DNA of 64,000 nt from Endocalyx cinctus (GCA_001600455.1 BCKC01000004.1:1736001-1800000); one strand, 5' to 3'. Positions 48,901 through 61,479 are shown, numbered from the stretch's first letter. Program-made: numbers and translations. Notes: generated from the letters alone by a model not told the origin.

Positions 48901-49488
48901 TTTCCATGAACTTTTATATCTATATATCTTACCTAGTAAGAGGTGGTAGATAAAAGTTGGGAGAAGGCAGTAATAAAAAAAAAAAAAAGAGGGCAAAGAC
49001 AAACAGAAGAAGGGATTTCTTTAAAAAAAAAAAAAAAAAAAAAGAGGGACCAAAAGAAAAAAAAAGATTTAATCACCCTTGATCAGGTCAACAAAGTCAA
49101 AAGAGAACTTGAAGAAGCAAAACTCAAAAAACAAGCTTAAAAGTTACTTGACGTATACATCATACCATTTCGGACACTGCAAGACGGATTGGACCACACC
49201 ACCCAAAACAAATCACCCCTCATTCATACGCCAAAATCAATCACTTAGCCGCGACATAAACTACCTACATCCTAGTTCAACTAGTATTGTGTTAGGTTAT
49301 TATTTACTTACTATTTACCTCTTATTTTTTTTTATTTTTTATTTACGACAACAAAAAAAAAAAAAATAAGCCAACCACACAATCATATTTTACCTCACCC
49401 TCTCCCTTCTCTCATTTCTTCACTCCCTCTCTCCATCCTGGATTTGAAAAAAGGCGACTGCGAGGTCGTCAATCGCCAATATATCAAA
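39958..49488. other. Gene desert, second part
   Basis: About 9.5 kb without a confident gene. Simple repeats include ATCT units (about 40062-40078), CAAG then CTAG tetranucleotides (about 40657-40684), an ACCTACTAGGTAT direct repeat (about 46599-46625), TATG/ACAT-rich sequence (about 48260-48315) and many A/T runs of 12-22. Minus-strand frames at 42416-42818 look partly protein-like but are mirrored by an open plus-strand frame. The final part, rich in A20-type runs (for example 49023-49043), is the leader of the next gene. Confidence 0.6.
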
Positions 49489-51138
49489 ATGTCTCCTCAA
49501 TTACGGCCATTGATATTACCGGCGAAAGTCGAAGCCCAAAAAAGAAAGGAAGAGGCTATCCAGTTTGGTATAATAGATGGAGAACCACCATACAATTTTT
49601 ATACGACAGATTCGTACTCGTCTGATACTACTTCACCCGTTACACCCACTTTCTCAACGCGAGGTCATTTGCGATATTCGAGCTCTACGTCGTCTTTCGA
49701 CTTTACTACCCCGAATAGTTGCTGTGAGAACCCCTCCTCACCTCAGCAAGCCGCGCAAACATCGAGCAAACGGATATTAGACGATGTGAAGGAAGAGCCT
49801 TTCGAGCAGGGCGATTTAGAATATTCCGAAGATGAAGATAGCGTATGCGATCATTATGACGACCTTTACGACTGTTTATGTATGTTCAGGTTTCACCTTT
49901 CTTCCCTTCTATTAATTGTTTCTGCGGTTATGTCTAATCTAATGTTTTCTTGTACCGCAGGCGACGAACCGTGCATCCATCGTGACGGTGATCTTATTCA
50001 GAGCACGTCAAACTTTTACGCACAGAGCAGAGATAAAGACTACGATATTGGTTTTCTTAGCGACAGCGATATTAACTCGAGCCCTCGTCCAAGCCGGAGA
50101 CAGCAAAGAGAAGAGCCAAGTCCACCCTTCGCCGCCATTTCGCAGCGCCTAGGCTCACGATTTTCCTCTTGGGGCAAATGGAGGAATGGAAAGAAATCAA
50201 GCTCCATTGGCTCTCCTGTATCTTCTGATTTCAAGTTTGACTTCGGTGGTCATGCCTCGCGAGCTGCATCGAGCCGATCCTCCTCGATTTCTGCTCGATT
50301 CCGACCAGATCGAACCAACGAGCCACCTCTCCCTCCCACGCCGGCTCTATCCTTCTACGGGAGCAGCGACAGCATCACCATGTCGGGCTGCCTAGATATA
50401 GAGACGGCTAGCGGCGTTATTTCTATCGAACGCGACCGTGCTCAAGCACGCACCCCCCTCCTCCCACCCATGATGTCGAGCATTTCGACTGAGCACATCA
50501 CGGCTCAACCCTCGCCTTTGGAATCTCCTACGATTGCCGCCGCTGGGGAAATCGAGCCGATATCACCCTTGATAGCGTCACCGGTGCTCAGTAGTCGGCC
50601 TTCCATTTCCTCTTTTGGTCACATTCCTCACTCCGCCGAGCCGTTGCCTATGCCGGAGCAGGATGCTTGGGCGGACAGACTTGGACACGCCAACTTTACC
50701 GTACAGCCAGTCCCGTCGAAACCCGAAGAGGCGACGTCGGCGTCTTTACGCCAGCTACGAGCTAATTGGGACGCGGCGCGAATCAACTACGCGAAGCATC
50801 TGGCCAGGATCGGCGAGCACTACGGTATCACTTCCAAGACTTTCAGTCTCACCGAAGAGAAGTGGGCCGAGACGGAAGGCACGTGGCGACGTTTCCATGA
50901 CGAGCTCCGCGACGCGGTCATCGCGAGCGGCGATGCTTCCGAGTGCGAGAAGTTCGACGATATAATTTTTACCACTCTTCCCCGCATGGATTCCGAGGGC
51001 AAGTTCCCCGACCGCGGCGACGAGGATATCGTCGGACCCATGGTGCGCGAGGCTACCATGTCCTCGCTGGATGGCAGCGACAGGAAACGAGCCGGCTTCT
51101 GGCGAAACTTGACTGGTCGAGTCAGCCTGAGAAAATGA
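49489..51138 (+). CDS. Ser/Pro-rich conserved hypothetical protein
   Basis: The family is not confidently recognised; it resembles fungal low-complexity Ser/Pro-rich proteins with a structured C-terminus. Two exons, 49489-49879 and 49961-51138, give 522 residues. The N-terminus is MSPQLRPLILPAKVEAQKRK followed by FGIIDGEPPYNFYTTDS and a long Ser/Thr/Pro-rich disordered region with an acidic patch (EYSEDEDSVCDHYDDLYDCLC). Predicted helical sequence resumes near the C-terminus: ASLRQLRANWDAARINYAKH, HYGITSKTFSLTEEKW, and TEGTWRRFHDELRDAV, before a basic end WRNLTGRVSLRK. The intron (49880-49960) is 81 nt, in phase and free of stops, so the unspliced frame is also open. I prefer splicing because it has GTATGT and ACCGCAG ends and the join restores hydrophilic sequence. 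The ATG at 49489 has a good AAA context. Confidence 0.7.
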   Translation: MSPQLRPLILPAKVEAQKRKEEAIQFGIIDGEPPYNFYTTDSYSSDTTSPVTPTFSTRGHLRYSSSTSSFDFTTPNSCCENPSSPQQAAQTSSKRILDDVKEEPFEQGDLEYSEDEDSVCDHYDDLYDCLCMFRFHLSSLLLIVSAVMSNLMFSCTAGDEPCIHRDGDLIQSTSNFYAQSRDKDYDIGFLSDSDINSSPRPSRRQQREEPSPPFAAISQRLGSRFSSWGKWRNGKKSSSIGSPVSSDFKFDFGGHASRAASSRSSSISARFRPDRTNEPPLPPTPALSFYGSSDSITMSGCLDIETASGVISIERDRAQARTPLLPPMMSSISTEHITAQPSPLESPTIAAAGEIEPISPLIASPVLSSRPSISSFGHIPHSAEPLPMPEQDAWADRLGHANFTVQPVPSKPEEATSASLRQLRANWDAARINYAKHLARIGEHYGITSKTFSLTEEKWAETEGTWRRFHDELRDAVIASGDASECEKFDDIIFTTLPRMDSEGKFPDRGDEDIVGPMVREATMSSLDGSDRKRAGFWRNLTGRVSLRK

Positions 51139-53769
51139 CTCGAATTGATTTTACCCCTTTGCGTACTTCATGATTCATGCATTCTGAATTATTATTGTTA
51201 TTATTTTGACACGATACGAAAACACAAGACTTTTTAACGACTTATCACGACCTGCAACGTCACTTACGCTCCTTTCGGCCTCTGCTGCTTACGATACGCT
51301 ATTATTCTATTCCCTTTGTTTATCATTAAGATACCACCATGTGTATTATTTGGTGTTTCGCCTGCGAAGATACCGACGAGCTCCCTTATTTTTTTTAGAC
51401 GGCGGCCTCGTGTTCTGCGGCACCATCGATTTATTGTTTATTTGCCAAACCCACATTATGATACATATCTATCTCGAGTTTTTAGAGTGACCAAAACATG
51501 GCACCTACATCTCACGAACATATTATTCGAATTATTATTTGTTCTTTTTAGCGTTCTTGTTTTTACAGCCTGGTGTTAATGGGGAAATGGGAATTGGGAA
51601 AAAAAAAATAAAAACAATTTATTTCGGCGAGCTTTACTACAATTTTTTTTTCTGCATCTTTTAGCCGCACACAATAGAAGGATAGAGGGATATCCCCAAA
51701 GGGTCCGATGGAAACCCGCCATTACCAGACAGTTCTATCAAATTACAGACAATAGACAACGGAGAGTCGATTTCTCATATTCAGATTCCGAACAGGAGCA
51801 TTATTTCCAAAACTCGCTTCTGGCTTCTTTTCTTGACCACCACTCTTACGTCGTCGTCTACGATCGATGGGGATTTCGGATTTAATAGGCCATAACATGC
51901 TCGGAAAGAATGGGATCTGTTAAAGATTCTTTTTCTACTGTTCGATTCATTAAATTCTATTGGTAATCAATAATGGTTACCAGATATTTTCAACATAACT
52001 GGTATTTTATTTTTTTTTAGTTTTTATAAGGAGGAAAGGAAATATCAACAGAAAAACACGGAAGAGGGGGAGGGCAGGAGGTGGTTCCATGATGTCTATC
52101 ATGTATCGCATACTCAGGACTTGTCGTTCTTCACATACCGCTCTTCCTGTTCACATACAGTTGGTTCGGAACATGCTTGAAGAAGAGGAGGCGAAGAGGG
52201 GGACGGAAAGAGGGGAGAGTAATAGGAGGGAAGGATAAGAGAGGAGAGGGGATGTAGATGACTTTTTGCTGGGTCCGACTGGTTTTCTGAAGGAAACAGT
52301 TTGGACTTTCCAGCCTCCGGCTTCTAGGGGTGTATACATCATATATCCCCTAGAAGTGTCGAGGAGCTTTAGTGTATACAGAAGAAATAAAAAGAAACAA
52401 AAAACAAAATAAACACTGTAAAACTCAAGTATTGCCACCTTCCATCTGTGTGATTAACCTACTTCGTCGCTGTGTATTGGTATGTGTGTGTAGGTCATGA
52501 AGGTAAGTGATCATCAAATACATATATAAAAGAGGGGAGTGAGTTGGCTGGTTGGGTGATATACCTTAGCTGTTAATCTATGTCTATGGACATGACATAG
52601 GAGGACTATAGGGAGTGGCTTTCATGTTATGATATGTCAGTTCCTTTTCCAGATGTTCTCTCATCGCTATTCACCTTGGGTCAAACATAGTGAGAGGAGG
52701 TGGGGATTCTCTCCGAGGGGATACCTGTTCACATATTATTCAGCAGGGGAGAGCAAGGGATATCGACATTCTAAGGAATATGAGTTTATATAGGGGCAGG
52801 TGTCGAGCAGTTTCTTGAGAAAAGGAACCGGGTAGGCGGAGGAAGGAGAAATATGCTGTATGTGATGATGGCTGTTTGTGGACGAATGGATTGAACATGT
52901 ATCTCTCTGGGATGCCATATCGTATATATTTATATTATATCAAGTCAAATCCCCCCCCCCCCCCCCCCCCCTCTTTGTAATGAACGGAGTTTCTACTAGT
53001 ATGGTCCACTTAGTCCCTTATCTCATATCACGTACGCTCTATCCGCTCATCCATCTACTATGTAATGAGTCTATCTAGACTTTGGCCATAGACATATGAG
53101 GTATAATGACCACCAATCCTTTCACCTTCTGTTCTTCGCGTATTTTCTGCAGCCTTCGTCTCTGATAGAAGTTGATTTGCCTCAACTCATTCGAAAGAGA
53201 GAGCCCACGAGAGGCCGTTGTTGTTCACTCTCTTCAATTTCGTTCCCACACCCCTCTATCTGTACCTCGAGTGACTGAGACTTTACACCAGCTCCATGGT
53301 GTTTAATATCTACCCTCCCACGTGGTATGACATTTGATGAGCAGCGCAGAGCGAAAGCAGTAGCAACATCACATTCATCCAAAGTTACGCCCCTGGGGGG
53401 TTTCCCCTTCGGAGGATATTACGGCAAGGACGGAGGGAAAAATTGTCGAGGAGACCAATCTTTTTCAGCTGGACGTTTGTTACGATGTCTCCCAGAGTCT
53501 ATAAGTCCAATGTTGAAATAGTATCGTCTACTTAAGTACTTGAAATACCGCCTGTCAACCGTTGGGAAGTTGCTCATTTATATGTTCCGGAGTTCTGGAG
53601 ACTTCACAGTCTCTCTTTGGGATTGTCGAGTTGAAGTTTACCTATGACAAACGACATTATATCGTTTCGAATTATCGATAAAGTCAAGTCAGTAAACTCC
53701 CTGGACTGAAGACTATAACATAATTTTTGTTATTGTAACAATACTGAATTAAAGGGGTTGAAACAGCTG
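51139..53769. other. Intergenic spacer with C21 tract
   Basis: About 2.6 kb: the 3' region of the Ser/Pro-rich gene, then AT-rich sequence with purine-rich blocks (about 52170-52260), a C21 run (52951-52971) and no gene I can support. Confidence 0.55.
52951..52971. repeat. C21 homopolymer tract
   Basis: An uninterrupted run of 21 C on the plus strand after AT-rich sequence. It is the second-longest C tract here after 39913-39957. Confidence 0.85.
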
Positions 53770-54640
53770 AAGCCTTCGTGAACGTATGTATGTATTTACC
53801 TTCTCCCCCTTGTCTCCGTTAAGATATCCTTTATTTCGCAATTGGAATGGCTTTGGTTTTACAAGTCTCCGCAGTCCTTGCCACCGAAACAGTACTCCTT
53901 TGAGTATGTTGCAACTATTGATACGCTCAGAGTATCCAATGGCTTATGCGGCGGGTGTGGAGTCCGGTACTCGTGTTGATTTAGCGTAGCAACAAGGGCT
54001 CAGACTCTGTATCTGTTTCCGGCTCGATTACCGTCCCGTTGTCTCATCTCGTTCTTAAGACGTCAGCTCCACTTGGATCGAGTCGGGTTTACCGGTAAGG
54101 TCCGCCGTTCGGCCAATGGCGTGCTTTTAGTTTTTAGGGGTTCTTCAAGACTAGATAATAGCTCTTTTTCTACCCGCCGCCCCGAATGAAAAAGTCGTCA
54201 ACGCGACAAACTGTGTAATTGAGATGGACGGGAATGCCACGCCATCGGCACGGTTGTTGATAGTGCTTGGTTGAAAGAGAGATGATAAAGCTTCTACCCC
54301 GAACTAGTCCCGCGTGAAGATGTTCTCGCTTTCGGGAGCGCTGAAGAATAATATCTTAATGCGACAAGCCGAAGAGTCTCCTGCCACTTGGCGCAACGTT
54401 ATATTTACCGTTACCGGTACGTGCCTACCTGCTATGACTTGTTTAGGTTGAGACCATCCAATGAAAGGAGACGCATACGTTCCTGTTCCTGCATTGCTAG
54501 ATCCGATCATGATCGATTGCCGTTGCAAACTAACGACTCGAGACTTCACTACCTCGTTGCGTCACCCTCGAAGAAAAATACAATGCCGAATCTTGAACGA
54601 CGCATTGCTATGCGTCTTCATATAGTCTTGTGATGTATCC
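53770..54640 (-). pseudogene. Broken coding relic, family unknown
   Basis: The minus strand has near-continuous protein-like sequence with balanced base composition unlike its AT-rich surroundings. From the 5' side: MIGSSNAGTGTYASPFIGW, then ILFFSAPESENIFTRD, a TAG (54304-54306), then 50 open codons in the same frame (FGVEALSSLFQPSTINNRAD and VAFPSISITQFVALTTFSFG), a second TAG (54151-54153), more stops, and later NILKGVLFRWQGLRRL and KGYLNGDKGEKV. A possible 48-nt intron (GTAGGC...GGCAG) would join QVIAG to DSSACR. I cannot name the family. Confidence 0.45.
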
Positions 54641-56037
54641 TCCCAACAACGTCATACATTTACCTAAGTAATGTTAGACCTCTTTTTCCTGGCAGTTGCT
54701 GACATGTGTAACTACCTAACTGCTTGCATAGGTAGATTCCAAAGCTGCCTATATGTAAGTACAGTAGTGTAAAATCCTACTTATGTTATGCCCAATACAG
54801 ATATCATTGCTCCAATAATTCCTATCTGGGGAATCCACAGTATTGTTCTCCAGATAATCTTTCAAGATCTGATTTCAGATTCTGAGATTTAATAGCGTAT
54901 TTATGCAATATGCAAGATTTAGTTTACACGACTGGTCTGTGCCACCTCCAGATTTGGTCAATACTCAAAGTATCACAGTATATAAATTGACGAAAGTGGA
55001 ACCAACTTTTTATATATTTCCACTGTATACATACTGTGCTGTCTTTATTAACCCTTTCTTTTTATATAATACACTTATGTAGTGTACTATGTAATATCAA
55101 ACAGATCATCAAATTTTTCTTTTCTCTCGAGGAAATGAGTAACGCTATTTAGATTTTTAAAATAAATATCAATTTTATTTAAAAATTCAAACATTTTTTT
55201 TTCTCACTCTCTTTTTCATATGTCCGTCATCTCATTTCTAGTATGGATACTTATTGTACTGTTAAGTGTTTGTAGGAAGTAAACTGGGGTTCCTTATCTT
55301 TGCGCTGTTTGGTAAGGACAAGTTAAGCAGTTGGTACCCTAAATTAGGTACAGTACCTACCATAAATGTAGAATATCTTATCACTATCACAGCACAGACC
55401 ATGCCTTCTGCAACCTTGAAAGGTCACTCTAATTAACTAGTACTGTGTTCCAACTTATTCTAGTAGGATCAGCTCATTCTCGACGGTGCATCGTACCACC
55501 TCGCAACCTTTTCTTACTTCCTTTTAATACCGATAGGCCCCAGGCTGCCCAGGTCAGTAATAGCTGGTCCCGTAAAATAACCGACAACCACTAAAATATC
55601 TCACTTTACAGCGCTCTAATCAATTAAAATTCCTCCCTGGGGCTGTTCTATATAACTTAATACAGTGTCTATTCACCTAAAGTACATACGTCAGCTGGTC
55701 AGTTAGCCATTGAGTAATTAACACTTTTTACGTGTACAGTGCAGAGCCCTCCCTCCCTAATCGAAGGCCTTTCCTTGGCCTCGCCTCATCTTCATTCGAC
55801 TCTTCCGTTTAACATCATCTCCGAACTTCAATGACATGGTCGCACTGGAATAGATAAACTACACAATATAATCTCAACATCGTAATTTTTTCCTTTCGGT
55901 TTTTTTTATTCGAAGCGGCTTTTTTCGAACCCGGCGGCCTCTCCTAGACCGCTAGGGAATTTTTTCCCACCTTGTCGATGAAGGAATTTACGACGAAAAA
56001 ACATTGATCGCATGTAGACCTTCTTATCCACTCAATC
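54641..56037. other. Upstream region of KDM4-like gene
   Basis: About 1.4 kb, AT-rich in its first half, then mixed. T-rich blocks near 55885-55950 precede the ATG at 56038 and are probably part of the leader. No gene or named element is seen. Confidence 0.5.
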
Positions 56038-59000
56038 ATGTCTATTCAAGCGACCGCCGCAATGGCGCCAGCGCCCACATCTCCAACGTCGCCTACAACT
56101 TACCACGACGATAGCGATAATAAAAATAACCAATCCGAGGAAATAGAAGTCGCTAGTCAACCGTGTAATAACGATGCATCGGATCATTCTCTTAAAACCG
56201 CCTATCTTCATTCCCCGCCCGATAGCAACAGCGCAATGAAGTTAGATGGTAGCGACGACTCGGAACTTAGTGACCTCGAAGACCCAACAATTGATTCTCC
56301 CATCGACTTCTCTTCTCATATCCTGCCTCAATCAAACGATGAACAGCCAAAGCAAGAAAATGAGGAAGAGGAAGAAGATATCGGTGAAGTTTTACCAGAC
56401 CATTGGTCGGGAACTGTACCGGTCTTTAAGCCGAACATGCATCAATTCAAAGACTTCAAGAAATTTGTGCGTCATAGTTGAATCCTTTCCTATTACCTGG
56501 TCCAAAGATTCTCCCCAGTAGTAACCTCATATCGCTAATATTTATCACTCAACAGATGACTAAGATCGATTCTTACGGCATGAAGTCAGGGATTGTAAAG
56601 ATAATCCCTCCGCAAGAATGGAAGGACGCGCTACCTGCTGTGGACGATCTGGTAAAGCAGATCAGAGTTCGAGAGCCTATCAAGCAGGATATCATGGGTT
56701 CTAACGGCACCTATCGACAAGTCAATATCCTTCACCAACGTTCTTATAACCTTCCTCAATGGAGGAAGCTTTGCGACCAGAGCGAGCATCAGCCACCTGC
56801 CAGACGAGGAGAACGCCGAGCGCAAGCTCCTCCTAAACCCAAACCAGCAGCTAGCTCCTCATCGAACTCGGGCTCGACCACAGCAACCGGTAAGAAGCGT
56901 GGACGACCGGCAAGAAACACGAGAAGCCGGAGAAGTGCGGTTAAGGATAGTGCGGCCGATCTCGACGAAAGGCCGATGACCCCCGTCTCACCTAAGCCGA
57001 CTGAAGATGTCGTCGAGTCTGTGGAGCAAGACTCGACCATGGACGTGGAGGATGATGAGGATTACACTCCCGTACCCGGCCGTATGGGTGGCCTCAGGCA
57101 ATCCAAACCTAAGACACAGAGCACATCCGCCCGAAGGAAGTATATCAAGCGGGAAGGTTCTGCCAAAATAGACGAGGAAGCTTTTCGAGACTGGGACTAT
57201 CGTATGGATATCTCTGATTATACACCTGAGAGGTGTGAAGAGCTTGAACGAATCTATTGGAAGACCCTCACGTATGCCCCTCCCCTTTATGGGGCTGATC
57301 TGCCAGGCACCCTCTTCCACGAGTCAACGGAACAATGGAATCTCAACAAGCTCCCTAACCTTCTCGATGTTCTGGGCACCAAAGTCCCCGGTGTTAACAC
57401 GGCATACCTTTACCTAGGCATGTGGAAAGCAACTTTTGCTTGGCATCTTGAGGATGTTGACCTATACAGTATAAACTATCTACACTTCGGAGCTCCAAAG
57501 CAGTGGTATAGTATTTCTCAGGGTGATGCGCGGCGGTTCGAGGCGGCTATGAAGAATATCTGGCCCACTGATGCCAAAGCATGCGATCAGTTCCTTCGTC
57601 ACAAAGCCTTTTTAATCTCGCCAAACCACTTACAGCAATATTTTAACATTAAAGTTAACAAGTGTGTCTCCTATCCAGGGGAGTTTGTGGTCACCTACCC
57701 GTACGGTTACCATTCCGGCTACAACCTCGGATACAACTGCGCAGAGGCCGTTAACTTTGCGCTCGACTCTTGGCTGCCGATGGGTAAGATTGCCAAGCGA
57801 TGCGAATGCGCTCAGGCCCAAGACAGTGTGTGGGTTGACGTCTACGAAATCGAGCGTAAGTTGAGAGGAGAGGAGAGCGACTACTATGAAACTGAAGAAG
57901 AGGAGGAGGAAGATGAAGAAGATGATGATGATGACGAAGACGAAGAGGAAGATGCTAGCACCAGCGTTCCGGCTCCGCGAGCCTCTAATGTCGTCAAATT
58001 CAAGGCAGTCGGCCGTAAACGTAAGAGGGCAGCAACAGACAAAGGAGAGAAGAAGAAAAAGGTCAAGAAGATTCGTCTTCGTATTAGAAATAATGTCGAG
58101 CCGCCTTGCTGCTTGTGTCCTCAAGATATACCGGGCCAAGAACTCTTGCCGACCGACGATGGGCGCAAAGCTCACCGTCTTTGTGCACTCTACTGTACAG
58201 AAACGTGGATCGAAACTACGGACCAAGGAGAAACCGTTTCTAACGTGGCCAACATTAGCAAGTCTCACCTTGACTCGAAATGTCTCTATTGTCGGTCCAA
58301 GAGGGGCATTTGCTTCCAATGTTCCCACAAGAAATGTGCCAGAGCTTACCACGCCACTTGCGCTGCCGCCGCTGGAGCTTTGGTCGAAGAGGCTGAAGTA
58401 CCAATCTTTAGTGAAGACGGGACAGAATACAAGGAACAGGCCTTCGCATTTAGCTGCCGTTTCCATAGGACTAAGCGTGATAAGAAGTTGGATGGAATTG
58501 CGCTGGAAGAATGCCAGAGTACTATTCAAGCTGCCGCGGCCCTCAAAAAGGGAGAAATTTGTCAATTACAATACCACCGGGGCGACATTTTTGCCGGTAT
58601 CATTATTGAAAGCCGGGCGGACGAACAAACATTCCTTGTTGATGTTATACCCAACAGGTGGGATATTTTCGAATACAATAACGCGAAACTACCATTTATA
58701 CTAACGTTTATTAGGGATCGTATCGAAGTTGAATGGAAATGGCTACTTCTGCCAGATCAAGCCGACCTTCGCTTGCCAAAGGCCTCTGCAAACGCCATAC
58801 CTATGCCGGTTTCACGCAAGGCGAAGGAGGCAATCAATGCAACCAAGAGACAAATGGAGAAATTGCCACGTCCAGACGACGTGTTTGTTGATGGAGGGTT
58901 TACCTGGGCCGAATTCAATCACCGTGAGGAGTTTTTCAACAAAGATCAAGTCAAGCTAGATTTCACGAAGGATCATCAAATCTGGTATTATCTCGGGAAG

Positions 59001-61479
59001 GGGTCGACAGATGCCCGTCCAAAGTACACAGAAAACCCCATCCTGCCACGACACAACCCAAGAAGCAATTTCATGGACACATTGCCAAAGTCGAAACCAG
59101 CACCGTTACAAGGAACCGCACATGTTCATGCTCCTTATGGATCATATATGCGGCCACTGAATTCGCCTAATGCCCCGAGAGTGGACAAACCGTATCACTA
59201 CAAGCCGAGGAACCCGGTTCCACCTTCAACTGCTTCTTCCTCCTTTATGACGCATCAATTCATGCCCAAAACATCACCTCTCTACGCTGTTCAGCAATTC
59301 TTCCCTAAGTCACAATATCCATATGCGGCACCGCAGCCTCCTCCGCCTTACTCTTTCCCTCAAACTTCACAGAAATTCTATCCGAACCCGTCAGAACCAG
59401 CCGCCCTCACAGTTACACACTCTTCTCAACTTCCTCCACCTCGTCAAACTCCTCAGCCGCCTCAACCTCAACCGTCTCCAACAACTCATGGTTATCAAAA
59501 TATTTCTTCGCAAGGGGTTGCAGCTACACCATCTACAGCTTCGGCTCGGCCAGCTACGCCCAAGACCGCACCCGTGCCTGCGTCTGTGATCCCGCAGCAG
59601 AATCATGCCTCAAAGGCGGCTTCAGTACCCAGGCCGCCTTCTGCGCATAACAATCGCGGGCACATTCGGAATCGATCCTCAATTACTAGCCAAGGCAGCA
59701 TCGGTCTTCCGTTCAACTCTAGTAAACGTTTTGGGACCCCGCCTTTGTCTTATGGAAACTCTCGGTTTGACTCAAATACAAAGTCGCCCTTTAGCCATGG
59801 ATTCACGCAACCTCCTGGCCTCGGACCTTCGCCATCGCCACAAAATGGCCAACTTTTCCAAGCTCAGGCAAGAGCTAGATCGAACTCGACGGCATCTAAC
59901 AGATCATATAGCACGCCGATGACGTCGTCCGTCATTCGACCATCAGCGTCCGCATCGGCTCAAGCTCTAGCTGGCCAGCTACAATCAGCGATTTTATCGT
60001 CAGTTGTGAAGAAGGAAGAGCCTTCTAATATCGTTCAGAAATATCCTTTCTTTCATGTGCATCACAACAGGTAAAGTTTTTTTCACGGACTGTATGACAT
60101 GTTGCTGTATTTACTAACATCCTTTTAGGGATTCTACCAAGTACAGAACTCCTTATGCACCTTGGGGAGGGTTCACAAACGGCTACGAGGGTGATCTACG
60201 CGACTATCTGACGAAGACACCGAATGCCTTGTTTAATATAAAGAAACAGCCGACGGTTTCTAAAAATAATAATGGCTCATCACCTGAGCTGTCATCAGTT
60301 CCCAATATGTCTACATACTGTACTACAAAGCCAACCTCTCAATCTCCGACGGAGAAGGTGCTAGCAGAGTCGGCAGTTTCAGTCCCAGCCTCATCACCAT
60401 TCCAGAGTAGTTCTAATACTATAGAAACTCCCCCCTCAACTACTCCTGCCTCTATCTCCAAGGTCGGCGGAGAAGTGCATCATGCGTCAGCGGGTAACAA
60501 TAGCTGGTTATCGTATCAGGATAGCGGTGCTCAACTTCACCCAGCAATTCGGGCTCATTATGCGGCCATGTTGAAGCAGGACAACGCCGTACATCGTACG
60601 CCACCTAATTCGGTTCATACGCGCATTACGGAATCGCCGCAAGCATCGCCTGCATCGTTATCGTCGTCTACGAGGATCGCATCAGCTGCCCCTTCGGTAA
60701 TCATACCGCCTGTGGATCGTACTGCGAAGGGTACACAGCTGGCGACACCCAGCCCTCTTGTATCTATGCCGCCGGCAGCTGTATCACCAACACCAACTAC
60801 CAGTGTAACGGAAAAAGCGGTGAAGGCGATCCCAAAAGCACCGGTGGTTCCTCCAAGCAAGCAGACTTACATACCTCCACCTCGACCGTGGGAAATGTTA
60901 CGCAAGATGCAGCAACCCGGTCAACAGTCTACCGTGAATGCCGTTGCTTCGCAGTCCTTCGATTCGCAACCCCCCGCTGTCACTGGTGCCTCAATAACAC
61001 CAAATTCAAATATGCACAGTCCGTCCGCGACGAAGGAAGCTGACGTATCGAATCAACTCCCGAGCCCAGCGGTCCCACCTAGTACTGTAAGTGATATTTT
61101 TGCCACGTGGTTTTGTGAAGACAGTGTCTGACATCCACAGTCTCAATTCATCGCTACCGAGCCATCACCCGCTCAGCAGTCAGATTCATGGCCAGGAACG
61201 ACAAATACATTCCAGCCAGCTGCCACATGCTATCCAAACCCCTCTGCTCCACCACTCGAACATCTATCAGGGGCAAGTCCCGACCTGCGATCTCCAGCAG
61301 ATATCACACCTCAAACTCAATTCCCCGAGGGGACCGATTCCCCTACCGGGTACACACCAGCTCCAGCAGTCAAGTCGGTAAATGGAGAAGATTTCCCAGA
61401 GGTACCAGCTGAATCTATGGCGCTGGTGGAATCAATAGTGAGAAATGCGCAAAGAGCTAGTGGGTCATTTTTCGGATGA
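56038..61479 (+). CDS. kdmA: KDM4-type JmjN/JmjC/PHD histone lysine demethylase
   Basis: Fe(II)/2-oxoglutarate dioxygenase of the KDM4/JMJD2 group, which removes methyl groups from H3K9 and/or H3K36; Aspergillus KdmA is a characterised relative. Five exons are inferred: 56038-56466, 56556-58657, 58715-60070, 60129-61086 and 61141-61479, giving 1727 residues. JmjN lies at about 127-170 (VPVFKPNMHQFKDFKKF across the first join). JmjC follows, with metal ligands H440 and E442 in WHLEDVDLYSINYLHFGAPK and H529 in YGYHSGYNLGYNCAEAVNF, so the catalytic triad is intact. Then come an acidic run (about 585-611), an extended PHD module (about 660-785; CCLCP, CLYCRSKRGICFQCS, YHATCAAAAG), a Tudor-like segment (YHRGDIFAGIIIESRADEQ) and a very long Pro/Ser/Gln-rich tail. 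The 57-nt stretch 58658-58714 is open but has GTGGGA, TACTAAC and TTAG signals, so I treat it as an intron; if not spliced the product has 1746 residues. Confidence 0.9.

Noticed and set aside
57630..58565. 311-codon minus-strand open frame inside the KDM4-like gene
   Set aside because: Antisense shadow of the JmjC/PHD coding region; its composition mirrors the sense codons and it has no motif.
57886..58704. 272-codon plus-strand frame overlapping the KDM4-like gene
   Set aside because: Alternative frame over the acidic and PHD coding sequence; Lys/Arg-rich by codon shift only.
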